From an uncultured Actinomycetes bacterium (GTDB lineage: Bacteria; Actinomycetota; Actinomycetes; Nanopelagicales; Nanopelagicaceae), in assembly GCA_937876245.1 (NCBI GenBank), contig CALEGP010000003.1:16871-80870 (forward strand): a stretch of DNA of 64,000 nt, written 5' to 3'. A model generated the notes under the pieces. The model made no database searches. It had not been told where the DNA came from and saw nothing but the letters and a program-made list of their open reading frames with translations. The position numbers and the translations under genes are program-made. Positions 45,913 through 57,120 of this stretch are shown in pieces. Positions within the stretch are counted from its first letter, which is position 1. Every line of letters starts with the position of its first letter.

Positions 45913-46695
45913 TTAGTCTTCCTCCGCTTCTTTCTCTTCTAACTCAAATGGCTTACTGGACAACATATCTCCGCGAGCCTCGAGCGTCTTTGATATCGAA
46001 GTTGGTGCCGGAGTGCCATCGGGAAGTAGCGCCGGTACATCAACTGCATTGTGACGAGAAAATACACCCGAGCTAGGAAGACCAGCAGCATTTGCCAGTG
46101 ATGCACCACGGAATCTCGCAATTGATTGATCGCGCTGAGCGGTACGTGATTTGATTACGCTGCTGTGGGCTAAAACCATGGCACCAAGTGCCGCAGTAAT
46201 TAATAATGCAGAAACAACCTCAAAAGCCCAAACATACTTGGTGAATAATTCTTCGGCTATGCCTTGAACATTTCCTCCCGAATTTGCAGCCGATAAACCG
46301 ACTACATCTGTTCCAAGAGTGGCACGACCAATTAAGGAAACTAATAATCCGCCAAGTCCCACCGCTGCAACAATCGAAGCAGGACGCAGTCCTCGGATAT
46401 TTTCGACGAGGGAATCTGAACTATCAACTCCCACAAGCATAAGAATGAATAGGAATAGCATCATTACTGCACCGGTATACACAACAATCTGGACGATTCC
46501 TAGAAAGAGTGCATCTTGGGCGATATAGAAAATAGCTAAGGTAATCATTACCCAAGCGAGAAGAAGCGCCGAGTGAACCGCCTTCTTCGCAAAAATCATT
46601 CCTGCTGCAGCTGCAACCGCGATTGGCGCAAGAATCCAGAACATAACCGCTTCCGGAGTCGCGGTCGGGCCAACTTCCAGCGCAAAATTAATCAT
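45913..46695 (-). CDS. nuoJ: NADH-quinone oxidoreductase subunit J
   Basis: A membrane subunit of complex I, about 260 residues. Five membrane helices ([31 protein letters not shown] and so on) are followed by a long polar C-terminal tail of about 80 residues, rich in charged residues at its end, as in other Actinobacteria. The ATG at 46695 overlaps the nuoI stop by eight bases; an in-frame GTG at 46719 is the alternative. Confidence 0.94.
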   Translation of the reverse strand: MINFALEVGPTATPEAVMFWILAPIAVAAAAGMIFAKKAVHSALLLAWVMITLAIFYIAQDALFLGIVQIVVYTGAVMMLFLFILMLVGVDSSDSLVENIRGLRPASIVAAVGLGGLLVSLIGRATLGTDVVGLSAANSGGNVQGIAEELFTKYVWAFEVVSALLITAALGAMVLAHSSVIKSRTAQRDQSIARFRGASLANAAGLPSSGVFSRHNAVDVPALLPDGTPAPTSISKTLEARGDMLSSKPFELEEKEAEED

Positions 46696-47287
46696 TTTTA
46701 ATATCCGTAATATCCCCACGGTAATAATCGATATGAGTTTTTCCCTCAGCCATTGGGTGAGGAGGTTTCAAAGCTCCTGATCGAAGCGGAGCCAATAGGT
46801 CTTCCTTCTCAAAAATTAATTTGCTTCGAGAGTCATCAGCTAGCTCGTACTCATTTGTCATAGTCAGCGCCCGAGTTGGGCACGCTTCCACACAGAGACC
46901 ACAGAAAATGCAACGGAGATAATTGATTTGATAAACCTTGCCATAACGCTCCCCCGGCGAGTATCTAGCATCTTCAGTATTACTTTCGCCCTCAACGAGT
47001 ATCGCATCTGCAGGACAGGCCCAGGCACATAGCTCGCAGCCAATGCACTTCTCAAGACCATCGTCGTAACGATTTAGCTGGTGGCGCCCATGAAAACCTT
47101 CTGCCATGGGTTCCTTAACTTCTGGATATTCAACAGTTGTGACTTTCTTAAACATGGTAGTAAAAGTCACCCAAAAGCCTTGCAGTTGCGCAAAGAAACT
47201 CTTGGCATTTTGGTTCTCGATTGGAACGTTTGCTTTTGCAGCAGCAGTTAAACCAAGATCGTCGGGACGGGGGGTAAGTTCAGTCAT
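46688..47287 (-). CDS. nuoI: NADH-quinone oxidoreductase subunit I
   Basis: The TYKY-type ferredoxin subunit of complex I, 199 residues, with two 4Fe-4S sites [16 protein letters not shown] and [16 protein letters not shown]. These are clusters N6a and N6b, which pass electrons toward NuoB. It overlaps nuoH by eight bases. Confidence 0.97.
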   Translation of the reverse strand: MTELTPRPDDLGLTAAAKANVPIENQNAKSFFAQLQGFWVTFTTMFKKVTTVEYPEVKEPMAEGFHGRHQLNRYDDGLEKCIGCELCAWACPADAILVEGESNTEDARYSPGERYGKVYQINYLRCIFCGLCVEACPTRALTMTNEYELADDSRSKLIFEKEDLLAPLRSGALKPPHPMAEGKTHIDYYRGDITDIKND

Positions 47288-48515
47288 TTAATTCTTCCAT
47301 TCTGATTTCATAACTCTTACTGGGCATTGCTGGAACTGGGAAACTAGGTATCGATACTTCGCCAAGTGCATCTTCCCGAGCCCGTCGATTCTTCGCTGAC
47401 TCCATCAAGCTAGAGCCCGCCAGTACGAGTAAGGCAACGCCGAAAGTAAAACCAATGACGGCCGAACGAGAGGCGCCTTGTTGTGAGAGCACGCGCAATG
47501 TGGCAACAACCATAATCCAGAGCAATGAAACTGGAATTAAAACTTTCCAGCCAAATTTCATAAATTGGTCATATCGAAGTCGTGGGAGAGTTCCACGGAG
47601 CCAGACAAATACGAAGAAGAAGAAAATAACTTTAACCAAAAACCAGAGCACCGTGAACCAGCCACCAAGCCAACTTTCGGTGAAGCCCAATCCAGGTAGG
47701 GCGTGGTACCCACCTAAAAATAGCGTCGTAGCTAGCGCTGACACTGCCATGATATTTACATACTCAGCCAAGAAAAAGAGTGCGAATTTAAGTGACGAAT
47801 ATTCTGTGTGAAAACCTCCCACAAGTTCACCTTCTGCCTCGGCTAAATCGAACGGCGCCCTGTTGGTTTCTCCAACCATTGAGATCGCATAAATAACAAA
47901 TGATGGGAAGAGCGTTACGCAGAACCACCACTTGTCTTGCGCTGCGACGATGTCAGCAGTAGACATCGATCCAGAGTAAATAAATACCGCTACCAATGAA
48001 AGTCCCATTGCAACTTCGTAAGAAATAACTTGAGCACTTGAGCGAAGTCCACCTAACAATGGATAAGTTGATCCAGAAGACCACCCCGCCAAAACAATTC
48101 CATATACGCCAATTGAGGTGATAGCAAGTACGTATAAAACTCCAACTGGAATATCGGTCAATTGCATGACCGTCTTATGTCCAAAGAGAGTCACTTTTCC
48201 GGAAAGTGGAATGACAGCAAATGACATAAAACAGGTAGTTGCGCTGATTATCGGCGCCATAACAAAAACAATTCGATCAGCAGCTTTCGGAATTAAATCT
48301 TCCTTAAGCGCGAGTTTTACGCCATCAGCAAGCGCCTGAATTAAGCCGAAGGGACCAACTCGGTTAGGGCCAACGCGTTGCTGCATACGAGCGACAATAC
48401 GGCGCTCTCCCCAAACTGACATCAGGGTTGCAAGGACACAAACTATAAAAATCAGGAACCCTTTTACAAGCGAAATCCACCCAGGATCGGTACCGATTAA
48501 TTCTGCAGTACTCAC
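47280..48515 (-). CDS. nuoH: NADH-quinone oxidoreductase subunit H
   Basis: The quinone-site membrane subunit of complex I, 411 residues. [20 protein letters not shown] and the acidic loop INRAPFDL-type segment ([20 protein letters not shown]) are intact. A C-terminal extension after about residue 345 is common in Actinobacteria. It overlaps the nuoG stop by four bases. Confidence 0.97.
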   Translation of the reverse strand: MSTAELIGTDPGWISLVKGFLIFIVCVLATLMSVWGERRIVARMQQRVGPNRVGPFGLIQALADGVKLALKEDLIPKAADRIVFVMAPIISATTCFMSFAVIPLSGKVTLFGHKTVMQLTDIPVGVLYVLAITSIGVYGIVLAGWSSGSTYPLLGGLRSSAQVISYEVAMGLSLVAVFIYSGSMSTADIVAAQDKWWFCVTLFPSFVIYAISMVGETNRAPFDLAEAEGELVGGFHTEYSSLKFALFFLAEYVNIMAVSALATTLFLGGYHALPGLGFTESWLGGWFTVLWFLVKVIFFFFVFVWLRGTLPRLRYDQFMKFGWKVLIPVSLLWIMVVATLRVLSQQGASRSAVIGFTFGVALLVLAGSSLMESAKNRRAREDALGEVSIPSFPVPAMPSKSYEIRMEELND

Positions 48516-50851
48516 GCTTTTATCACCTTAACTTGACCATTTACAAATCCAAGATTGGCGATGACTTGTGAGCCAATTGAATTGCGAGGAACCCAGATTA
48601 GGTCATCTGCCATTTCACATATTTCTACCGGAAGTTCTAGTGATCCGAGTTCTGAGGAAATTGAAATCAATTCACCTGACTTTACGCCAATTTTTTCGGC
48701 GCGGGCCTTTGAAATATGAGCGCTGGCTTTTCGCGCTGTGCCAGCAAGGTTGGCTTCGCCCCCTTGGAGAGTTCCAAGATCTAAAAGCAGTCGCCAGGAT
48801 TTAAGATTTAATTTTTCACCCAGCTCTGTAATTTTTTCTGATACTGATTTTTCAAAAGCTACCGGCGTGCCATCCCACTTGCCAAGCGAAGCAATTTCAC
48901 GAGCTGTGGCTGAAACAGTAGGCAAATTGATTGGGCTTCCCATTTCATCAGCGAGCATAGAAAGAATTCGAACATCACTTCGAGAAAGAGAGTCGGCAAT
49001 TGCCTTTTCAAATACTCGCGGACTTCCTTGCCAATCTAAGTAAGAACCACTTTTTTCGATAACTGCAGCAACCGGCAGGACTACATCTGCCACAGCAGTA
49101 ATTGCGCTGTGTGAAATTTCAAGTGAAACGACAAACGAGTTCAATAATTGTGTGAGAGCCGTCGAGGAAATATCTAGTGGATCCACGCCACCGATAACAA
49201 CAGCATCCAAATTCTTTACATTTAGCGCCAAGAGGATTTCTGAAGTTGAGCGCCCTTGGCTGGTTGGAAGTGATTCAACTGACCATGCAGCGGCAACATC
49301 GACTCGGGCAGCTGGATCAGTAACTGGACGTCCACCTGGCAGAAGTGTCGGAATTGCACCAGCGGCCAACGCACCAGGCTCACCTGAACGACGTGGAATC
49401 CAAGCTAATTTTGCTCCGCTCTTATTTATTAACTCGTAAACAGATGAAAAAGCACCTCTAGTTTCAGCTAGTCGTTCGCCGACGATTACAACACTCTTAG
49501 TCGTCAGATTAGCGATTTTTGAAAGATCCGATATCAGCACTGCGCCTAATTTTTCCGATCCTCGACTAGCGAATGGGGCATCAGAAAGTACTGGCAAAGC
49601 ACGCTTGCTAACCTGTTTGTAAATTCGCAAGAAGACTATTGGTGATTCTTCTTCTGGCTCGAAACCAAGCAACACAACTTGATCAGCAACATCTATATCT
49701 TTGTAAGTGGTTTTAAGATTGAGCGCAACCCTTGATAAAAAGGATGTCTCTTCGTCGGAGTGTGGTCGTGCTCGAAAATCAATATCGTTTGTTCCAAGTG
49801 CAACACGAGCAAATTTGCTGTAACCGTAGGCATCTTCAACGGTTGTACGGCCGCCAACCAGGACTCCGGCACGTTTGTCTTTCAAGCCAGCAGCCGCAAA
49901 GGCGATTGCTTCTGGCCAAGAGGTTTCATGAAGTTCGCCATCCGCGCCGCGTATCATAGGCGTCGTTACACGTTCTCGATTTGTTAAATATTTAAAAGCC
50001 CAACGTCCCTTGTCGCAATTCCACTCTTCATTGACCGAAGGGTCATCACCAGCAAGTCGGCGAAGGGTTTTCCCTCGTCGGATATCTGTGCGCATCGCAC
50101 AACCAGAGGCACAGTGCTCGCAAGCCGAGTCAATTGAAACTAAATCAAATGGTCGAGCTCTAAATCGATATGACGTTCCAGTAAGTGCACCAACCGGACA
50201 AATCTGAACCGTGTTCCCGGAATAATAAGATTCAAAAGGATCTTTTTCATAAATTCCTACTTGTTGAAGTGCGCCTCGTTCGTTAAGTGTAATAAAAGGA
50301 TCGCCGGCAATCTCTTCAGAGAAGCGAGTACAACGTGCGCAGAGAACGCAACGTTCTCGATCTAGAAGCACCTGGGATGAAATAGAGATTGGTTTTTCAA
50401 ATGTGCGTTTTACACCTTCAAACCGCGATTCTGGACGACCAGTGCTCATCGCTTGATTTTGTAGCGGGCACTCCCCTCCCTTGTCGCAGACAGCGCAATC
50501 AAGAGGGTGATTAATAAGGAGGAATTCCATGATTCCCTCTTGCGCCTTTTCTGCCACTGTTGAAGTCAATTGAGTCTTAACAATCATGTTGTTTTCAACT
50601 GGAATAGTGCAAGATGCCTGCGGTTTTGGAAACGCCCTTCCATTTATTTCAATATCCACCAAACATTGGCGGCAAGCGCCTGCTGGCTTAAGCAGTGGAT
50701 GATCACAGAATCGAGGAATCTGAATTCCAAGTTTTTCTGCTGCTCGAATTACAAGAGTTCCTTTTGGTACGGTAACTTCAAATCCATCAATTACTACCGT
50801 GATCATTTCTATAGCAACTTCAGTTTCTAATAGCGCTTGTTCGGGAGTCAT
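48512..50851 (-). CDS. nuoG: NADH-quinone oxidoreductase subunit G
   Basis: The largest peripheral subunit of complex I, 779 residues. An N-terminal 2Fe-2S domain ([18 protein letters not shown]) is followed by the [17 protein letters not shown] cluster region, [10 protein letters not shown], and a [13 protein letters not shown] site with a later cysteine in WNCDKGRW. A molybdopterin-oxidoreductase-like domain follows that no longer binds cofactor. It starts right at the nuoF stop. Confidence 0.96.
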   Translation of the reverse strand: MTPEQALLETEVAIEMITVVIDGFEVTVPKGTLVIRAAEKLGIQIPRFCDHPLLKPAGACRQCLVDIEINGRAFPKPQASCTIPVENNMIVKTQLTSTVAEKAQEGIMEFLLINHPLDCAVCDKGGECPLQNQAMSTGRPESRFEGVKRTFEKPISISSQVLLDRERCVLCARCTRFSEEIAGDPFITLNERGALQQVGIYEKDPFESYYSGNTVQICPVGALTGTSYRFRARPFDLVSIDSACEHCASGCAMRTDIRRGKTLRRLAGDDPSVNEEWNCDKGRWAFKYLTNRERVTTPMIRGADGELHETSWPEAIAFAAAGLKDKRAGVLVGGRTTVEDAYGYSKFARVALGTNDIDFRARPHSDEETSFLSRVALNLKTTYKDIDVADQVVLLGFEPEEESPIVFLRIYKQVSKRALPVLSDAPFASRGSEKLGAVLISDLSKIANLTTKSVVIVGERLAETRGAFSSVYELINKSGAKLAWIPRRSGEPGALAAGAIPTLLPGGRPVTDPAARVDVAAAWSVESLPTSQGRSTSEILLALNVKNLDAVVIGGVDPLDISSTALTQLLNSFVVSLEISHSAITAVADVVLPVAAVIEKSGSYLDWQGSPRVFEKAIADSLSRSDVRILSMLADEMGSPINLPTVSATAREIASLGKWDGTPVAFEKSVSEKITELGEKLNLKSWRLLLDLGTLQGGEANLAGTARKASAHISKARAEKIGVKSGELISISSELGSLELPVEICEMADDLIWVPRNSIGSQVIANLGFVNGQVKVIKA

Positions 50852-52153
50852 TTATACACCTACCGTTTTGAAGATTGTTGAAGCAACACGGTCGAATGGA
50901 CAACCACCATTGCGTTGATGTTCTAAGTACTCATCACGGAAATACTTAAGTGAGGAAATAATTGGTGCGACGGCGCCATCTGCAAGGGCACAGAAAGAAC
51001 GGCCCGCAATGTTGTCGCAAAGATCCAATAATTTAGCAAGGTCAGCTTCAGTGCCTTTTCCGGCCTCGAGATCATGGAGCATCTGAACTAACCACCAAGT
51101 TCCTTCACGACACGGTGTGCACTTTCCGCAGGATTCATGTTTGTAGAACTCACTCCAACGAAGAACAGCTCTTACAACACAAGTAGTTTCATCAAAGATT
51201 TGAAGCGCTTTCGTGCCAAGCATTGAACCTGCAGCAGATACGCCCTCATAATCCAGAGGAATATCTAGGTGCTGGTCAGTAAATAGCGGAGTTGAAGATC
51301 CGCCGGGTGTCCAAAATTTAAGTTGGTGCCCTTCGCGAATTCCACCAGCAAGTTCGAGGATTTCTCTAAGAGTTATTCCAAGTGGTGCTTCAAATTGACC
51401 TGGATTATTTACGTGGCCAGAGAGGGAGTAGAGAGTAAATCCCTTACTTTTCTCAGTTCCCATTTCTTGAAACCATTCGATACCGTTATTGATAATTGCT
51501 GGCACTGAGGCAATGGATTCAACATTATTAACAACGGTTGGCTTTGCATACAATCCCGCTATAGCAGGGAAGGGAGGCCGAAGTCTTGGCTGACCTCGGA
51601 AACCTTCGAGCGAATCGAGAAGTGCAGTCTCTTCACCGCAAATATAGGCACCAGCACCAGCATGCAAAGTTAGCTCTAAGTCATAGCCTTTCCCGCCAAT
51701 ATTTTTTCCAAGCAAGCCAGCTTTATAGGCATCTTCAATCGCTTGCTGTACCCGACGAAAAACATGAACAACTTCTCCGCGCAGATAGATAAAAGCGTGG
51801 TTGGCACGAATTGCGTACGAGCCAATAATTATTCCTTCAATTAAGACATGTGGATTTGCCATAAGTAATGGCATATCTTTACAAGTGCCTGGCTCTGATT
51901 CATCAGCATTCACTACTAAGTAATGTTCTTTATTGTCGCCTTGTGGAATAAATCCCCACTTGCTTCCAGTCGGGAAACCAGCGCCGCCTCGGCCGCGCAA
52001 TCCCGAATCCTTAATCATTTGGATTACTGCATCTGGCTCCATTGTCAGAGCTTTGGTTACCGCCTTGTAGCCACCAACTCGCTTGTAACCTTCAATAGTA
52101 AATGAATCCTTCTCGTCCCAATGTGCCGATAGAACTGGAGTTAGTTTTGTCAT
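50852..52153 (-). CDS. nuoF: NADH-quinone oxidoreductase subunit F
   Basis: The NADH- and FMN-binding subunit, 433 residues. The nucleotide segment LRGRGGAGFPTGSKWGF, the AGAGAYICGEETALLDSLEG loop and the N3 4Fe-4S site SCGKCTPCREG are all present. It overlaps the nuoE stop by four bases. Confidence 0.97.
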   Translation of the reverse strand: MTKLTPVLSAHWDEKDSFTIEGYKRVGGYKAVTKALTMEPDAVIQMIKDSGLRGRGGAGFPTGSKWGFIPQGDNKEHYLVVNADESEPGTCKDMPLLMANPHVLIEGIIIGSYAIRANHAFIYLRGEVVHVFRRVQQAIEDAYKAGLLGKNIGGKGYDLELTLHAGAGAYICGEETALLDSLEGFRGQPRLRPPFPAIAGLYAKPTVVNNVESIASVPAIINNGIEWFQEMGTEKSKGFTLYSLSGHVNNPGQFEAPLGITLREILELAGGIREGHQLKFWTPGGSSTPLFTDQHLDIPLDYEGVSAAGSMLGTKALQIFDETTCVVRAVLRWSEFYKHESCGKCTPCREGTWWLVQMLHDLEAGKGTEADLAKLLDLCDNIAGRSFCALADGAVAPIISSLKYFRDEYLEHQRNGGCPFDRVASTIFKTVGV

Positions 52154-52782
52154 TGCCTTCCTCCATTTTTCGAAATCTGTAACCCTAAAAGCGAAGCACT
52201 TCCAGCCGAGACGCCTTCATGGGCAAGTCCATCATTTAATCCAGCTAATACCTCTGAATTCTCTTTCCATGTACGCAATTTGCTTGGTCCGCGAGTTGGA
52301 GGACGAGGATTTCCGGCACGGGCAGAATCAACTAAATCCTTAACGCTTTGCGGAGTTTGATTATCGTAAAATTCCCAATTAACCATTACGACTGGGGCAT
52401 AGTCACAGGCAGCATTACACTCAATCCGCTCAATAGAAACTTTGCCATCTTTAGTGGTTTCATGATTTTCTATTCCGAGATGATCAGTAAGAGATTCGTA
52501 AATTTCATCCCCACCCATTACAGCGCAGAGTGTATTAATACAGACTCCGACATGGTATTCACCAGCAGGCTCACTCCGGTATTGCGTATAAAACGAAGAT
52601 ACCGCAGTGACTTCAGCGGTTGCAAGATTCAATATTTCAGCAATGGTTTCGATGCCGCGTTCAGTTACATATCCATCAATAGCCTGCACGTAATGCAATA
52701 GCGGCATTATTGCTGAACGAGATCTTGGATATCTAGAAATAATGGAATCCATTATTTTTAATTGCTCTGATGTAAATTTCAT
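52150..52782 (-). CDS. nuoE: NADH-quinone oxidoreductase subunit E
   Basis: The 24-kDa-type subunit with a thioredoxin-like fold and the N1a 2Fe-2S cluster, 210 residues. Cluster cysteines are in VCINTLCAVMGG and IECNAACDYAPVVMVN. It shares a base with the nuoD stop upstream. Confidence 0.96.
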   Translation of the reverse strand: MKFTSEQLKIMDSIISRYPRSRSAIMPLLHYVQAIDGYVTERGIETIAEILNLATAEVTAVSSFYTQYRSEPAGEYHVGVCINTLCAVMGGDEIYESLTDHLGIENHETTKDGKVSIERIECNAACDYAPVVMVNWEFYDNQTPQSVKDLVDSARAGNPRPPTRGPSKLRTWKENSEVLAGLNDGLAHEGVSAGSASLLGLQISKNGGRQ

Positions 52783-54119
52783 TAACGATCAACCCCACCC
52801 ATTACTGGATCAATTGAAGCAACCGCACCAATTATGTCGGCAAGCATTCCACCCTCAGACATTGCAGAAGTCGCTTGAAGATTATTAAAAGATGGTTCGC
52901 GGAAGTGAACTCGATAGGGCCGAGTCCCGCCATCTGAAACTAAATGAACGCCTGTTTCACCACGAGGAGATTCGACGGCCGAGTAAACCTGACCCGCAGG
53001 AACTCGAAATCCTTCAGTTACTAGCTTGAAGTGATGGATCAATGACTCCATAGAAGTACTCATAATTTCACGAATGTGGTCGAGTGAGTTTCCTAGTCCA
53101 TCACTGCCAACTGATAGTTGAGATGGCCAAGCAATTTTCTTATCTGCAACCATAACTGGCTGGCCTTCTGACTTCTCTAACTTGTCACAAGCTTGTTCGA
53201 TAATTCGTAGTGATTGCTCTAGCTCTTGCATGCGAATTAAGAAACGCCCATAAACGTCACACGTATCTGTAGTAACAATATCAAATTCATAATTTTCATA
53301 TCCGCAATATGGTTCGGTTTTTCTAAGATCCCATGGCATCCCAGTCGAGCGAAGTACTGGACCTGTAATTCCAAGAGTGGTGCAACCAGCAAGATCTAGA
53401 TAACCAATTCCTTGGGTGCGCTTCATCCAAATCGTGTTGCCAACCAATAATTTTTCATTGTCCTTAAAATTATGACGAAGTTCCTTGACTGTCTCTCGAA
53501 TTTTTGGAATAGCGCCCTTCGGCAAATCCTGAGCGACTCCCCCTGGTCGGACATATGCCATATTCATGCGAAGACCAGAAACCAACTCAAATACGTCTAA
53601 AACTTTCTCCCTCTCACGAAAAGCAAAAATCATAGGTGAGAGAGCTCCCAGTTCAAGAGCTCCGGTACCAAGTGCAACCATGTGCGAAGAAATTCTGTTT
53701 AGCTCCATCATAAGGACACGGATTTCACTTGCTCGCTCTGGAATGTCATTGGTAATTCCAAGCAGTTTCTCAACGCCTAAGCAATAAGCAGTCTCATTAA
53801 AAATAGGAGCCAAATAATCCATTCGAGTTACAAAAGTTACGCCCTGAGTCCAAGTGCGATATTCCGTATTCTTTTCGATTCCAGTATGGAGATAACCAAT
53901 CCCCGCTCTGACCTCGGTAATAGTTTCACCCTCAAGTTCCAGAACTAAGCGAAGTACACCGTGGGTGGAAGGGTGCTGTGGGCCCATGTTCACAACAACA
54001 CGTTCTTCTTTACTCTGACCAATTTCAGTTACTAGAGAATCCCAATCCCCACCAGTTACCGAGTAAACGCGACCTTCAGTTGTGTCGGTCTCTGATGCGT
54101 ATGAATCGCGAGTAGTCAT
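52782..54119 (-). CDS. nuoD: NADH-quinone oxidoreductase subunit D
   Basis: The 49-kDa-type subunit lining the quinone cavity, 445 residues. [20 protein letters not shown] and the C-terminal [18 protein letters not shown] and [19 protein letters not shown] segments are diagnostic. It overlaps the nuoC stop by four bases. Confidence 0.97.
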   Translation of the reverse strand: MTTRDSYASETDTTEGRVYSVTGGDWDSLVTEIGQSKEERVVVNMGPQHPSTHGVLRLVLELEGETITEVRAGIGYLHTGIEKNTEYRTWTQGVTFVTRMDYLAPIFNETAYCLGVEKLLGITNDIPERASEIRVLMMELNRISSHMVALGTGALELGALSPMIFAFREREKVLDVFELVSGLRMNMAYVRPGGVAQDLPKGAIPKIRETVKELRHNFKDNEKLLVGNTIWMKRTQGIGYLDLAGCTTLGITGPVLRSTGMPWDLRKTEPYCGYENYEFDIVTTDTCDVYGRFLIRMQELEQSLRIIEQACDKLEKSEGQPVMVADKKIAWPSQLSVGSDGLGNSLDHIREIMSTSMESLIHHFKLVTEGFRVPAGQVYSAVESPRGETGVHLVSDGGTRPYRVHFREPSFNNLQATSAMSEGGMLADIIGAVASIDPVMGGVDR

Positions 54120-54754
54120 CGATATGACCTGCGTTCGGATGGCGCAGGAACCGTAGCGCCCTTATATTCAATAGGAATTCCACCAAGTGGATAATCTTTT
54201 CGTTGCGGATGACCTGGCCAATCATCTGGCATTAAAATTCGAGTTAAGCCGGGATGCCCATCAAAAATAATTCCAAACATGTCCCATGTTTCACGTTCGT
54301 GCCAATTATTTCCACCCCAAACTTCCACAAGTGAAGGCAGGTGCGGATCAGAATCTGGGATGCTAACTTCTAGACGGATGCGCCGATTATGTGTCATCGA
54401 AAGCAATGGGTAGACCGCATGCAGTTCTCGATCCTTATCCTCAGGATAGTGAACTCCATTCACTCCCAGGCAAATTTCAAATCGAAGTGATTGCGTGTCA
54501 CGTAACTTCGTCGCTGTTTCAAAAAGACGTTCACGTTTTACATGCAAAGTTAATTCACCGCGATCTACGACAACTTTTTCAATCGCGTCACTAAATTCTG
54601 GATATGCCCGTTCAAGTTCGTCTGCAATTTCATCAAAATATCCGCCGTATGGCCGCTCGCTGGAGCCGATATTAATGGCGCTCCTGATCAAACCACCAAA
54701 GCCAGAAGTGTCACCAGATCCTTGAGTTCCAAAAGCTCCCGTGTTTTCGCTCAT
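54116..54754 (-). CDS. nuoC: NADH-quinone oxidoreductase subunit C
   Basis: The 30-kDa-type connecting subunit of complex I, 212 residues. [20 protein letters not shown] and the signature [20 protein letters not shown] followed by [10 protein letters not shown] are clear. It overlaps the nuoB stop by four bases. Confidence 0.96.
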   Translation of the reverse strand: MSENTGAFGTQGSGDTSGFGGLIRSAINIGSSERPYGGYFDEIADELERAYPEFSDAIEKVVVDRGELTLHVKRERLFETATKLRDTQSLRFEICLGVNGVHYPEDKDRELHAVYPLLSMTHNRRIRLEVSIPDSDPHLPSLVEVWGGNNWHERETWDMFGIIFDGHPGLTRILMPDDWPGHPQRKDYPLGGIPIEYKGATVPAPSERRSYR

Positions 54755-55305
54755 GAGAGAAGGCCGTTTAGTTGGTGAGTTGGTTTTGCGGCAAGAGCGG
54801 CAGCTTCAACTTCACGAATTATTTGCTCCCTATTTACGCCAAGTTTCTCATTTCCGATATGTTCGTGAAGTTTCAAAATTGCATCCATCAACATTTCTGG
54901 GCGAGGCGGGCACCCTGGAAGATAGATATCGACTGGAACAATGTGGTCAACACCTTGAACGATTGCGTAATTATTAAACATACCGCCTGACGATGCGCAA
55001 GCACCCATTGCAATAACCCAATTTGGAGCAGCCATTTGATCATAAATCTGGCGAAGCACTGGAGCCATTTTGTTTGATACACGTCCCGCAACAATCATTA
55101 AATCTGCTTGCCGAGGGGAAGCTCGGAAAACTTCCATTCCAAAACGCGCTGCATCATAACGCCCACCACCAAATGCCATCATTTCAATTGCACAACATGC
55201 CAATCCAAAAGTTGCTGGCCAAAGTGAATTCTTTCGCATGTACCCAGCCAGATTTTCAACGGTAGTTAAAGCAAACCCCGCTGGTAACTTTTCTTCTAGG
55301 CCCAT
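54751..55305 (-). CDS. nuoB: NADH-quinone oxidoreductase subunit B
   Basis: The subunit holding cluster N2, the last electron donor to quinone; 184 residues. The adjacent cysteines in LACCAIEMM and the PGCPPRPE site are intact. The ATG at 55305 ([11 protein letters not shown]) lies four bases after the nuoA stop and fits the family; the longer open frame upstream lies inside nuoA. Confidence 0.96.
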   Translation of the reverse strand: MGLEEKLPAGFALTTVENLAGYMRKNSLWPATFGLACCAIEMMAFGGGRYDAARFGMEVFRASPRQADLMIVAGRVSNKMAPVLRQIYDQMAAPNWVIAMGACASSGGMFNNYAIVQGVDHIVPVDIYLPGCPPRPEMLMDAILKLHEHIGNEKLGVNREQIIREVEAAALAAKPTHQLNGLLS

Positions 55306-55309
55306 GGAT

Positions 55310-55669
55310 TTAATCCCATTCCAATCCGCCACGTCGCCAAACATAGGCGTAGGCAACAAAAACAGTTGAAATAAAAATGAACATTTCAACCAATCCGAAT
55401 AGTCCAAGTTTGTCGAATGTAACGGCCCACGGATATAAAAATACTATTTCTATATCAAAAACAATAAATAGCATTGCCGTTAGGAAGTATTTAACTGGAA
55501 AACGTCCACCGCCCGCTGCTTGTGGTGAAGGTTGAATTCCACATTCATATGCTTCAGCTTTTGCTCGGTTATAACGCTTTGGTCCAGTTAGCGCCGCAGC
55601 AATAAGTGAAAAAGCACCAAAACCAAAGCCAATTGCTCCAATTACCAAAATCGGCACATATGGGTTCAC
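55310..55669 (-). CDS. nuoA: NADH-quinone oxidoreductase subunit A
   Basis: A three-helix membrane subunit of complex I, first gene of the nuo operon. The conserved loop [20 protein letters not shown] and [20 protein letters not shown] are plain. I use the GTG at 55669 (119 residues, starting VNPYVPILV), because homologues start here and a -10 box lies eight bases upstream; an in-frame TTG at 55708 is the alternative. Confidence 0.94.
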   Translation of the reverse strand: MNPYVPILVIGAIGFGFGAFSLIAAALTGPKRYNRAKAEAYECGIQPSPQAAGGGRFPVKYFLTAMLFIVFDIEIVFLYPWAVTFDKLGLFGLVEMFIFISTVFVAYAYVWRRGGLEWD

Positions 55670-55677
55670 GAGAGTAG

Positions 55678-55683
55678 AGTCTA
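55678..55683 (-). promoter_or_regulatory. -10 element of the nuo operon (leaderless start)
   Basis: TAGACT on the minus strand lies eight bases before the nuoA GTG. Transcription would start at or next to the start codon, so the 15-kb operon would begin with a leaderless gene. A TTGTTA 19 bases upstream could be the -35, with a long spacer. Confidence 0.4.
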
Positions 55684-55753
55684 CGCGTCTCGGTGAATTA
55701 GATAACAATCAAAAATCATGAAAATACCCAAGTTTGAGGCAATGTGGCATCTA

Positions 55754-56458
55754 TCACGATTTTGGCCCATCCTTGTGCCCGGTATGTATGGCGACGATTC
55801 CAAATGTCAGATTTTTCCATTGAACTTTCTCGAAACCAGCCTCTGCCATCAAAGCGCCAAGTCCTGTCTGATTCGGCCAGGCCAAGATTGATTCCGCCAA
55901 GTAAACATAGGCATCTGGGTTAGACGAAACTTTTTTTGCAATGGCGGGGAGTGCGCGCATTAGGTATCGCAGATAGATAAATCGAAAAATATTATTCGTC
56001 GGCTGTGAAAATTCAACAACTACGGCCCGCCCTCCGGGCTTTAAGACGCGAAGCGACTCTTGAAGTGCTTTTAAAGGATCTGAGGTATTTCGCAAGCCGA
56101 AAGAGATTGTGGCAACATCAAATTCATTTTCCTGGAAAGAAAGCGCAAGCGCATCTCCCTGGGTGAAGGGTAAATCTGGATGCCGTTTTCTACCAGCAGC
56201 CAACATTCCTGTAGAAAAATCGAGTGGTATGACATCCGCACCAGCATCTGCCAAAGGTCTACTTGAAGAACCAGTTCCGGCGGCAATATCTAAAATTCGC
56301 ATCCCAGATTTTGGTCCGATTATTGAGGTCGCGGCTTTGCGCCAAACCTTCGTTCGCCCCAGACTTAACAAGTCATTTAGCAAGTCATATCTGCGAGCGA
56401 CGCCGTCGAACATCGCCGAGACTTCCTCGGGCTCTTTGCCTAGATCCGCTCTACTCAC
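55754..56458 (-). CDS. menG: Demethylmenaquinone methyltransferase
   Basis: A UbiE/MenG SAM-dependent methyltransferase, 234 residues, that methylates demethylmenaquinone to menaquinone. The SAM motif MRILDIAAGTGSSSRPLADA and the family signatures ARRYDLLNDLLSLG and ISFGLRNTSDPLKALQESLR are present. With a full menaquinone gene set nearby and no ubiquinone genes, the menG role is clear. It starts at GTG and lies upstream of nuoA on the same strand. Confidence 0.94.
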   Translation of the reverse strand: MSRADLGKEPEEVSAMFDGVARRYDLLNDLLSLGRTKVWRKAATSIIGPKSGMRILDIAAGTGSSSRPLADAGADVIPLDFSTGMLAAGRKRHPDLPFTQGDALALSFQENEFDVATISFGLRNTSDPLKALQESLRVLKPGGRAVVVEFSQPTNNIFRFIYLRYLMRALPAIAKKVSSNPDAYVYLAESILAWPNQTGLGALMAEAGFEKVQWKNLTFGIVAIHTGHKDGPKS

Positions 56459-56466
56459 GCGTATAT

Positions 56467-56512
56467 TCTCTCGGTAGTAGGCTCCGACTACAAGTTAAGA
56501 AATTCCGAGAGA
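56467..56512 (+). promoter_or_regulatory. Nested inverted repeats in the bioY leader
   Basis: An outer 8-bp inverted repeat TCTCTCGG / CCGAGAGA (56467-56474, 56505-56512) encloses a 5-bp hairpin GTAGT / ACTAC (56474-56478, 56487-56491). The right outer arm contains most of the GAGAGAGG Shine-Dalgarno of bioY. It could hide the ribosome site in RNA or act as a DNA operator. A TATATT at 56462-56467 could be the -10, which would place the start inside the left arm. Confidence 0.4.
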
Positions 56513-56522
56513 GGTTTTATCT

Positions 56523-57107
56523 ATGGTCCAGATAGCTCAAGTAAGCACCCTAAAATCAGCGTTCATCTCGCGCTCAACTGCAGTAACACAAATTTCACTG
56601 ATTTTAAGTGGCACGGTGTTCTTGGCAATAATGGCACAAATTTCCTTTCCAATTCCTGGCTCACCAATTCCATTTACTGGTCAAACCCTAGGTGTCCTAC
56701 TCCTTGGAACTGCCTATGGTGCAAGTCTGGGATTTAGCACGATGGCTTTCTATCTTTTAATGGGAGCGCTCGGCGCACCGATCTTCGCTTCTAACTCCCA
56801 TGGTTTAGAAAGAATCACCGGTGCAACTGGGGGCTACCTAATTGGGATGCTTCTTTCAACCCTGGTTATTGGCGCTCTTGCCGGGCGCAAATGGGACCAG
56901 AAACTCAAAACAGTAATTCCAACAATGGTAATCGGAAATGCCATAATTTTTTCTTTTGGCCTAATTTGGCTACACGAGTACACAGGCGAAAATTGGCAAT
57001 GGGTATTTGAAAAGGGCTTTACCCCATTTATATTTGGTGAAGTCTTCAAGATTGCTATTGCAAGTACTGCGCTGCCTGCGGTTTGGCGATTAGTTTCAAA
57101 ACGATAA
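56523..57107 (+). CDS. bioY: Biotin transporter BioY (ECF S component)
   Basis: A 194-residue, six-helix substrate-binding membrane protein of the BioY family. It shows the signature QISFPIPGSPIPFTGQTLGV, followed by GASLGFSTMAFYLLMGALGAP and GATGGYLIGMLLSTLVIGAL. BioY imports biotin, alone or with an ECF ATPase module. No bio genes or ECF module are nearby, so the cell may depend on external biotin or use a shared module elsewhere. Confidence 0.95.
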   Translation: MVQIAQVSTLKSAFISRSTAVTQISLILSGTVFLAIMAQISFPIPGSPIPFTGQTLGVLLLGTAYGASLGFSTMAFYLLMGALGAPIFASNSHGLERITGATGGYLIGMLLSTLVIGALAGRKWDQKLKTVIPTMVIGNAIIFSFGLIWLHEYTGENWQWVFEKGFTPFIFGEVFKIAIASTALPAVWRLVSKR

Positions 57108-57120
57108 TAATAGATTCACT

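Noticed and set aside
55306..55407. Longer NuoB from an upstream start
   Set aside because: The extension is out-of-frame nuoA sequence and does not match NuoB; the ATG at 55305 fits the family and spacing.
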